The translations under genes were made by a program, and so were the position numbers. A model generated the notes under the pieces. That model made no database searches. It had not been told where the DNA came from and saw only the letters and a program-made list of their open reading frames with translations. From contig NC_080543.1 in the NCBI RefSeq assembly GCF_028640845.1, positions 97,143,825-97,207,824 on the forward strand: a stretch of DNA of 64,000 nucleotides. The letters run 5' to 3'. Origin of the DNA: Ahaetulla prasina (Eukaryota; Chordata; Lepidosauria; Squamata; Colubridae). This document shows positions 57,148 through 64,000 of this stretch, in pieces. Position 1 is the stretch's first letter. Each line of letters begins with the position of its first letter.

Positions 57148-57337
57148 TGTAATGTATCTTTAAGAGTTGTGGAGGGAAAACTGAGCGGGAAAAAGCACGT
57201 TGCTGATTGGATGAAGCCTCTGGCTAAACTGTATATAAAGAGAAGGTTTTCCCAGCCCGGATTGCTGGGTTCACCATATAGTAAAGAGCTGTTGTCACTA
57301 TCCTGGTCTCCTGCCTCGTTATTGCCCGAATCTAACA
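57148..57337 (+). repeat. E2 3' LTR (190 bp)
   Basis: Preceded by the purine tract gggagggaaggag and followed by the target duplication gatat. Confidence 0.95.
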
Positions 57338-58105
57338 GATATCATCACAAGATGGAAGATGTTCCGAGTAAAGCCACCTTTTGCAATTGACTGATGGAGA
57401 ATTTGTCAGTTCCAATGGTGTTCAAGTGGTGCACCAGTAGTTTTGGAATTGCACGCAAGGTGCCTATTACTATTGATACTACCTTTGCCTCCTTTTGCCA
57501 CACTTGTTCTATTTCTATTTGTAGTCTTTGTATTTTGTTATCTTCTCCAGTTTTTTCTCTTCTGTTCTGCTGTCTCCAGGCACTGCCACATCTACTATCC
57601 AGACTTTTTTGTCTTTCTAATAAACAGTTAAGTCTGGGGTGTTATGTGACAGGTGCCTGTCTATTTGAATTTGAAAGTCCCAGAACAATTCAGCTTCTTC
57701 ATTTTCTATTGTTTTATTTTACGGTTCCACTATTTCAGCTGTGTACCTAATTATTGGAATTTCCAAGGTGTTGATTGCCTTAATGGTATTTTCTCCATTG
57801 AGTTGGACTTTAAGATCTTCTTCACTCTCTTGATCTATTCACCTCTAATCTTTTTCTTGACTTCAGTATGCCTGATGTTGTCAGTTTGAAGGATAACCAG
57901 GTATTTGTAGTAATCATCTTTATCCAGTCTCTTGATGTTATTTTCTTAGGGTATTTTGATTCCTTTAGTTTTCACTATTTCCCCCCGCTTGATGGTGATA
58001 ATGTACTGCTCCGGATAGACACAGTATAACATAATCAAGTTTTGGGTGCTCTAACACTGGAGGTTTTTAAGAAACATTTCTCTGAAGAATTATTTCCTGC
58101 CTGAC
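57338..58105 (-). mobile_element. R4/Dong-like LINE, polymerase part (right of E2)
   Basis: Minus-strand pieces read IITIKRGEIVKTKGIKIP, KRLDKDDYYKYLVI, EVKKKIRGEYIKRVKKIL-like and SMEKIPLRQSTPW-like, the part after the RT catalytic core, then IVIGTLRAIPKLLVHHL and QLQKVALLGTSSIL nearer the tail. An internal deletion at about 57731 removes the cysteine/histidine region kept in the other duplicate. Confidence 0.6.
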
Positions 58106-58431
58106 TTGAACTAGAAGTCCTCTAAGGTCTCTCCAAACTCTGTTACTTGTTTGTTGTTATTCAGTTTTGCTTACTGATTTGTTATATTTTAAATTGACAT
58201 GGTATGTTCAGAGATCTTGGCCACTTTGTTTCAAGATTATCAGGAACTATTTTTGGAATGCCAAATCAAATGTTTTGAGTTTGATGACTGAAATATACTG
58301 AATATTATATGAATTAAATAAACTGAAATGTAATCATTTATAATGAATCTTAGGCTTTGCTCATCAAATGTATGTGGAATTCAGAAATGGTGTTTTGAAG
58401 TAACTGTCTTATAATATCCTTTCATTTTCAG

Positions 58432-58561
58432 ATTTTTATGGAAACATAGAGTTTGCAAATCTCTTTCTGGCTAAATCAAGCCCAAAGTCTCAGTATCATA
58501 CCATGAAGTTCCTTTCAGAAAATATATATGAATCACTGCAATACTTGCCTGAAGCTGTAAG
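58432..58561 (+). CDS. ASMT: ASMT copy B exon 3
   Basis: A 130-bp exon between ttttcag and AAG|GTAAGA with the same phases as copy 1 exon 3. It encodes DFYGNIEFANLFLAKSSPKS, then QYHTMKFLSENIYESLQYL and PEAVR. The frame and splice sites are intact. SSPKSQYH is closer to known ASMT sequences than SRPKSQYY of copy 1, so copy B may be the more conserved paralog here. Flanking intron sequence (ccactttgtttca..ggaatgccaaatcaaat) is shared with copy 1 at 1780-1830. Confidence 0.85.
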
Positions 58562-59392
58562 GTAAGAAGGGAACACTGGTGAAGTAAGAATCTTTTCACC
58601 AAGAACATGTTAGAGACCAGGATTCTTTGTGGGCTGCCTTTCTCACACAAGTAACAAAGATTTGCATCCTCACTTAGGGATTGCTGTATCATTTTTACGA
58701 TTATGCATTAAATTATTCTAAATTATCATCATTCAATATAGTTTTTCTCAGCTGTCTCCTCTGAGATCAAAGAACTAATAACCTTTGAACCTGGGGATTT
58801 AACCAACCATAGAATCATCATTCTGTGTTGCTTACAAAAGGTGGAGTTTCAACAGATTAATTGATTACACGCCCATTTCCTTTTGGTGTTTTCAGTGGTG
58901 CCTGTTACTTGTCCATTTAATCAATATTTTATTCTTGCTCAATGTCTTCAAAAAAGTTGCCTATATACATAGACATAGAAAGCTAATTTGTAAAAAGATA
59001 AGTTAAGCTTTTTAATCTGATTAAAAGTTTAGGAAGACACTTTGATGATTGAAACAAAACTCGGTAGATCAAATATCAAAATTCAGAGAGCCTAATATTG
59101 AAAGTAAAAAAAAATAATCCTGCAAAGGATTAGTTAAAGTAATTTGTTTGGTGATAATACTATTTAGTAATAATAATAATAAAAAATAGTGAAACAAGAT
59201 GGATACAAAGATTTCAATTTAATTCATTCACTTCACGTCTTTCCATTACTTTTTAGCTCCTGTAATAGTTTTGAAGTAATGATTGTCTATTTGAATATAT
59301 ATTTGATTCTGGAGATTTAAAAGAATATAATCACTACTGGTATTTTTGTTGCTTTCAATTTTTAAAAAATAAAACAAAAGAATCTGCTACAG
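58562..59392. other. Intron 3 of ASMT copy B
   Basis: Homologous to 2093-3187 of copy 1 throughout, but without the hAT MITE found there at 2798-3018. No other feature. Confidence 0.7.
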
Positions 59393-60325
59393 GAATGGGA
59401 AACCCAGGGGTGAAATCTAAAAATTTTCCCTATCGGTTCTGTGGGCGTGGCTTAATTGGTGGGTGTGGCTTGGTGGTCACATAACTGAGTGGGCGTGGCC
59501 AATAACAATAAATAATAAAAATAATAAACAAAGTATAAAAAACAATAAGAGGTTCCAAAAACCAACTTTTACACTTTACACATACACAACAAAACACAAC
59601 TGACTCACACACACACACACAATACCACATACAGCTTTCTGAGCTTTTGTGTGTTTGTGTAGTTAGAGTGAAACACTACAGAAACACCAAATCTCAGAAA
59701 GCTGCACAAATATTTTATTTTATTATTAAGGTTTATGGACTTCAATTCCCAGAGTTCCTCAGCCAGCAAAGCCAGCCAGCATTAGTTGCTCAGTGATGAA
59801 ATAGATTAGCTAAGTTTAGATTAGTTCCGTCTGGTGCTGAAAGTGAAACTGGAGCTTTCGGGCTGGGAAAAAAGCCATGCGGTCAATCAGTAATCAGGTA
59901 AGTACCTTAGAATTTCTTAAAATGTTTTCTACAGAAAACATGTTTTTTAAGGTTCTGCTGATGAGGAACTCAGGTGAGATCACCAGAGGAGCCTTATTTT
60001 TTTTTTTAAGTTTAAAGGCTCTGCCGATCTCACCTGAAGAGCGGGATCCTCAAAGGCTTTTTTTTTTTACTTTTAAAGGCATGTTTCAGCTGAAGAAAAA
60101 CCTGTTTTTAAAAGTTAAAAAAAAACCCTCTGTTGATGGTGCGGCTCAGCAGAGGTGGGGGGGCGGGGCCAGGGATTTTTGCTACCGGTCCTCTGAACCA
60201 GCAGCTGCCATCGCTACCGGACCGTGTGAGCCGGTCCGAACCGGGAGCATTTTACCCCTGGAGAAACCTCAAATTCTATCAATATGTGGCATTTCTTCAA
60301 AGGAAGTTTATGACGCACTATATAG
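59393..60325 (+). pseudogene. ASMT: ASMT copy B exon 4, split by a hAT element
   Basis: The exon starts after ctgctacag with GAATGGGAAACC (59393-59404), is cut by the element at 59405-60260 and its 8-bp duplication, and resumes at 60269 to end TATAG|GTAAAA. Without the insertion it would read (R)NGKPQILSICGISSKEVY and DALYR, a good match to vertebrate ASMT. The insertion plus duplication is 864 bp, a multiple of three, but brings stops in frame. Unless spliced out, it disables copy B. Confidence 0.85.
59405..60260. mobile_element. hAT element (CAGGGGTGAAAT family) inside an ASMT exon
   Basis: Ends CAGGGGTGAAATCTAAAA and GAGCATTTTACCCCTG; target duplications gggaaacc (59397-59404) and gagaaacc (60261-60268). 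The interior has gtgggcgtggcttaattgg and a (CA)n run at 59597-59622, and shares these with the element at 61264-62278 in opposite orientation. No transposase. Confidence 0.92.
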
Positions 60326-60753
60326 GTAAAAGTAGCATTTTTATTACTTTCTTTTGTAAAAATCATCTGTTCATTATTTCCTGGGCTTTGAATAAAGTTG
60401 CTACCCTGAAAAGAATAATATGAAAACTAGCTATGGGTGGCTCTTAGTGAAGCATGAATAAGCATGATGTATCCCTCCACTATAATATCCACACTGGAAG
60501 AAAATAATTTATGTTAAAAAGAGTCTTGAGTTTTTTTTAATTGTGCAGGAGTTTACCTGTTGCCCAAGGTAGCTTACTTCATTACTTACAAGATCAATGT
60601 CTATATACTGTGGAGCATCTGATCAGTTGATGTTAGAATGCCTACTAGGCCTCAGTTGTAAGAAACAATAAAATACAGCACTTTGGGGGGAAGGTGCCTA
60701 TATGCTTGTCAGACCTAAAAGTTAGAACAGACCAGAAAACCATGGGTACACAA
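60326..60753. other. Junction of copy-B intron 4 with block-C upstream sequence
   Basis: 60326-60460 matches the intron after exon 4 of copy 1 (3893-3990); from about 60466 on it matches 17110-17510 of block A, which lies before an exon-2 relic. The switch marks an old duplication junction. Confidence 0.6.
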
Positions 60754-60965
60754 GAAATAGACTTATATACCACTTTCTAGCACTTTCCAGCCCTCTCTAA
60801 GCAGTTTACAGCATATTGTCCCCAACAATTTGGGTCCTCATTTTACCCATTTCAGAAGGATGGAAGGCTGAGTCAACTTTGAGCCTGGTGAGATTTGAAC
60901 TGCCAAATTGCAGACAGCTGGCAGTCAGCAGAAGTAACCTTTAACCACTGTGCCACTGTGGCTCA
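60754..60965 (-). mobile_element. Sauria-type tRNA SINE
   Basis: On the minus strand: gagccacagtggcacagtgg head, tRNA-like promoter, cagccttccatccttctgaa body and tail ending tatataagtcta. Absent from block A at the matching place. Confidence 0.8.
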
Positions 60966-61199
60966 TAGTAAGGGAATCTTGCAAAAATGTTTATGTAATA
61001 TCTTCTCTCTCCAATGGCCCATTTTATCAAGGAGGAGTCAGATCAAGTCTAATTTCCCAGGGCTGAAGAGATACTTCTGTTCTTGGTTCTGTAACAGCTT
61101 TTGAATATTCTGTTCAAATCCAGATCCACAGCTCTCTATAATGTTCCAGATCTTGCTTGCAGATTGGGTTACAAGACAACCATAACACCTCAGGGTTTG

Positions 61200-62430
61200 T
61201 TCCATGGCTGTGGCTATCAGAAATCAAGTGGAACCCTAAGAGAGTCGAGCAAACAATTATTCTCAGGGGTGAAATGCTCCCGGTTCGGACCGGCTCATGC
61301 GATCTGGTAGCAATGGCAGCTGCTGGTTCGGAGGACTGGTAGCAAAAATCCCTGGCCCCGCCCCCTGCCTCTGCTGAGCCGCATCATCAGCAAAGGTTTT
61401 TGTTTTTTTTACTTTTAAAAGCAGTTTTTCTTCAACCAAAATATGCCTTGAAAAGTAAAAAAAAAATCCTCTGATGATCGCAGGGCTGAGCAGAGATCAT
61501 CAAGACCCTTTAAAAGTTTTTTTTAAAAAACCCTCTTCAGCCGAAGGGGAGATAAAAGAAAAAAAAAGAGGTTTTAAAAGCCTCCTCTGGCAATCCCAGA
61601 GGAGTTTCCTGATCTTCACAGGCTTTTAAACTCACTTTTTAACAGCCCCCACTTACAAGAGCCCCCATCCATACACAGCCAATTCCCCCTCCTCACTTAT
61701 TTATAATTACTGCTCCTTTCGGCAACGGCATGCTTTTTCTTCAGCTACTGATTACAGTTTGCTTTGACTTCCTGCTTTGCTGATGAGGAATTCTGGGAGT
61801 TGAAGTCCACAAACTAAGTTACTAAGGTTGGAGACCCTGATCTAAAAAAAATAAATAAAAATAATAAAATAAAATATTTGTGTAGCTTTCTGAGATTTGG
61901 TGTGTTTCTGTAGTGTTTCACTCTAACTACACACAAAATCTCACAAAGAAGTATGTGGCATTGTGTGTGTGTGAGTGAGTCAGTTGTGTTGTGTGTGTGT
62001 AAAGTGTGAAAGTGTGAGGTTCCTGCTTGTTGCAGGGGCCATTTTGGGTGAAGTGCAGCTGCTTTTACATTGTGTGTGAGTCAGTTGTGTTGTATTGTGT
62101 GTGTGTAAAGTGTGAAAGTTGGTTTTTGTACTTCTTATTGTTTTGTATACCTTATTTATTATTTTTATTATTTATTGTTATTGGCCATGGCCACCCAGTC
62201 ATCTGACCACCAAGCCACGCCCACCAATTAAGCCACGCCCACAGAACCGGTAGAGAAATTTTTTAGATTTTACCCCTGATTATTCTCCACAACTTTTGCC
62301 AAACTCTTGAGCACCAGCCCCAATAGGATACAGTAACCCGTTGTAGAGGCCAGTGTGAGATTAAAGCCCCTGACATTGGACTAAAAAGATGGAAGAGTTA
62401 TCCCATGAGATGCAGGAAGCAATTGGAATA
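61200..62430 (+). pseudogene. ASMT block C, exon-2 relic split by a hAT element
   Basis: 61210-61263 and 62287-62430 together align with exon 2 at 51833-52007: agagagtcgagcaaacaatt / attctccacaacttttgcc against agagagtcagaggaactact / atcctttacaactgtagc, then ccccaataggatacag against tctcaatgggatgcag, and gagattaaagcccctga against gagttaaaggtcctga. The frame is lost (TAA in the ASMT frame) and the donor is gone. Recognition is by alignment of DNA, so moderate confidence. Confidence 0.6.
61264..62278. mobile_element. hAT element (CAGGGGTGAAAT family), 1015 bp
   Basis: Ends CAGGGGTGAAATGCTCC and AGATTTTACCCCTG; perfect 8-bp target duplication attattct at 61256-61263 and 62279-62286. It contains tandem and inverted A/T-tract modules, gt-rich repeats (61955-62110) and agccacgcccaccaattaag near the right end. 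No transposase. Confidence 0.93.
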
Positions 62431-62888
62431 GCCAATAATTATGGGCAACACATGGCTGCATCTAATGAGTTGATAGAGTCCAAGAGTTTTTAGAAAGAGA
62501 GTTTCCAGACATCCCAGACCAGAAAGTTGGAAGTTGGTGTGGTGATAACATCTCTCTCACCCTCCCTCCCTCCCCCCCTCTCTCCCTCCTCTCCCTCTCC
62601 CTCTCCTTCCCTCTCTCTCTTTTCCCACCCCAAATCCATTATCACTGTCTTTATGTTTTGGGTCAGTCTGGCTCACAGGGCATATTTCTTCTTGAAATGT
62701 TTTATATTTATATGTTGTATTTATATATTTATAATATAATTTATATTGTAAAGTCAGATAAACTAGAAGAACAATTTAAAAAAAGCTACAAGATTGAGCT
62801 GATTTCCAAGTTGAAATAATATCCAATTCCCAACTCTAATGAAATTTGAAAGGAAGGCCATTATACTCAGCCAAATAGTCTCTATGCA
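62431..62888. other. ASMT block C intron sequence with a CT-rich tract
   Basis: Homologous to 19480-20370 of block A. A pyrimidine tract, (CCCT/CTCT)n, occupies 62552-62622. The frame MEELSHEMQEAIGIANNYG at 62393 looks tempting but is a by-product of the exon-2 relic. Confidence 0.6.
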
Positions 62889-63340
62889 AGAAATCGTGCC
62901 AACCCAGAGACTTCCGATCTGGCTCCGCTGCGTTGAAAAGCAGTCTTGTTTAGACTGCTAACTCCGTAGTCTGTAGAGCTGTCAGGACATCGTAAATCAA
63001 TTGTCCGACAGCTTGTAAATCTCCCCCACGGGCAAAGAGGGAGAGATGAGCATTCAGGCGGAAGTTGAGACACCCAAAAAAGCCACAGAAAAAGTTTCTG
63101 GAGGCTTGAGGGGAGTGCTTCTTCCATAGCCTGAAAAACTCCAGACTCGGAGGGGCATCTGCCTTTTGGCAGAAAAAAACGTAGCGTCCAGTCTCTGTGG
63201 CAGAAATTGATTTGTGATGGATTGTAACGCCGACAGAGCAGAAACTGGAGTTCTAGCATTTGTTTGTAAGAAGACTGCAAGCCCCTGAGGATACATTTGT
63301 TGAGAAGATAGGAGAGAGGAAAGCAAATGGCATTTTGTGG
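62889..63340 (+). mobile_element. Possible L1 5' UTR
   Basis: Moderately GC-rich sequence directly upstream of an ORF1-like start, separated only by an L2 fragment. No direct homology could be shown from the window; the call rests on position. Confidence 0.3.
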
Positions 63341-63402
63341 AATTTATTTATTTATTTTATTTTATTTAATCGCATTTTTATACCGCCCTATCTCCCGGGG
63401 GA
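63341..63402 (-). mobile_element. Tiny L2-like LINE 3' end
   Basis: An ATTTA-rich stretch followed by atttttataccgccctatctc, the start of the L2-like 3' hairpin in reverse. Strongly truncated. Confidence 0.7.
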
Positions 63403-63618
63403 ATGTGTGTATTGGAAATGAAAGTTAAGGAAATGCTTATTAACAGCTAGTGTGGAACTAGGAGATATACAAGAAGACACTGACTAAATGGAAGAAATGA
63501 GAATTTTATGATTTATATTTTTTCTTCTTCTTTGGGATTATAGTGATTTAGAAGAAAAGTTTTTTGAATTTTTCTTTTTTAACCTCTTTTTGTCCATTGT
63601 TAGGTTATATTTTAAAAA

Positions 63619-63785
63619 ATGGCTTTTAAGTAAATAGTACCAAAAGCCACTAAAAACTTTGAAATTTCTTCAGTTCAGATTCGAAAATTAAAAGAAGAAA
63701 TTAAAGAAGAATTAAGAAATTTTTTACAGGAGTTTTTGGAGATTTGTTTTTCAGAAATAGATCAAAAATTTGATAAAAAAGAGAA
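63619..63785 (+). pseudogene. L1 ORF1-like start, decayed
   Basis: ATG at 63619 opens MAFK and a stop; the same frame continues IVPKATKNFEISSVQIRKL then KEEIKEELRNFLQEFLEICF and SEIDQKFDKKEN, a charged coiled-coil-like segment typical of the N-terminal part of L1 ORF1. No downstream RNA-binding domain lies in the window. Nothing is recognised after 63793. Confidence 0.4.
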
Positions 63786-64000
63786 TCACCCGCAAACAAA
63801 GTATTTAGGGTACCCAGGTTCAGGTCCCTGCCCTCCCAAGCTTGTCAGGATCACAATAAAATTAGTGCATGCCACAGATATCTAAATTAACTTCAAGCCT
63901 GGTGCCATGTTACTAAGCTTTACTATCATGAGAGAAAACTAAAATGAATTGGAGGGAGGATCCACACCCCTACCTCCTTTTTTAAAAAAAATCTTACTAT

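Larger units (their letters stand above)
52882..57337 (+). mobile_element. Ty3/Gypsy-like LTR retrotransposon E2 (4.46 kb)
   Basis: LTRs 52882-53071 and 57148-57337 (190 bp each) differ at one position (cccgggt against cccggat). The target duplication gatat is at 52877-52881 and 57338-57342. The interior is collinear with E1: gag from 53171, zinc-knuckle region near 53800, protease-like stretch near 54100, reverse transcriptase 54560-55170 in an mostly open frame with YFDD, RNase H near 55400-55560, and integrase 55950-56780. Almost every domain is broken by frameshifts. The upstream duplicate shows the empty site at 48236-48240. Confidence 0.95.
49584..57731. repeat. Segmental duplication, downstream copy
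   Basis: Matches 43927-48620 apart from the Snake1 insertion (absent here) and the Gypsy element E2 (present here at 52882-57337). Homology ends near 57731 (acggttccacta), where this copy runs into an earlier part of the R4-like LINE, while the upstream copy continues differently. Confidence 0.93.

Noticed and set aside
59877..60329. 150-codon open frame ending in ASMT-like sequence
   Set aside because: Only the last 20 residues are exon 4 of copy B. The rest is hAT element sequence read by chance, so it is not a fusion gene.
62393..62490. Open frame starting MEELSHEMQEAIGIANNYG, resembling an ASMT first exon
   Set aside because: DNA alignment places this stretch on the 3' half of exon 2 and its donor side in another frame. 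No splice donor follows, and the block-A counterpart has stops.
1..64000. tRNA or rRNA genes
   Set aside because: The only tRNA-like sequences are the heads of Sauria-type SINEs. No stand-alone tRNA cloverleaf or rRNA was recognised by eye.

Overview
The window looks like squamate, most likely colubroid snake, nuclear DNA. The clues are several copies of a LINE 3' end followed by (ATTCT)n/(AATAG)n tails (the Snake1/L3 type known from colubroid snakes), Sauria-type tRNA SINEs, abundant CR1, L2-like and L1 LINEs, hAT-type MITEs, (GATA)n arrays, introns with canonical GT/AG sites and generally AT-rich spacers. There is no prokaryotic or organellar signature.

The only host gene family recognised is ASMT (acetylserotonin O-methyltransferase, last step of melatonin synthesis), always on the + strand. 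Copy 1 (1.5-12.2 kb) has a 5'-truncated exon 2, exons 3 and 4, and then exons 6, 7 and 8 with a stop codon and polyA signal. Exon 5 was not found, and the catalytic residues known from vertebrate ASMT are replaced. Block A (17.1-21.1 kb) keeps eroded exon-2 and exon-4 relics. Copy B (46-60.3 kb) has exon 2 twice, because a segmental duplication doubled it, plus an intact exon 3 and an exon 4 split by a hAT MITE. Block C (60.5-62.9 kb) has an exon-2 relic split by another hAT MITE. No complete gene is present.

The rest is largely layered transposable elements. 0-12 kb: a probable solo LTR, CR1, hAT and Tc1-like MITEs, a possible second solo LTR, and gag and GIY-YIG relics inside or beside the ASMT introns. 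12.2-17 kb: a CR1 split by an L2-like LINE. 17.5-19.3 kb: a hAT element carrying an L2 fragment. 21.6-26.1 kb: a Ty3/Gypsy-like element with both LTRs, itself inside a Snake1 LINE. 26.8-31.8 kb: a young 2.45-kb tandem duplication. 33.4-36.8 kb: a long L2-like LINE. 38.2-39.8 kb: CR1. 41.5-43.0 kb: L1. 43.9-57.7 kb: a large two-copy segmental duplication, with a truncated Gypsy LTR at the junction and a second Gypsy element in the downstream copy. 62.9-64 kb: probable L1 5' region.

Many differences between recent paralogous copies are short deletions, often in homopolymers. Some of the apparent frameshifts could therefore be assembly errors rather than biology. I did not see an obviously new biological system. 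The most interesting material is the decaying, repeatedly rearranged ASMT cluster and the datable nesting of its mobile elements.
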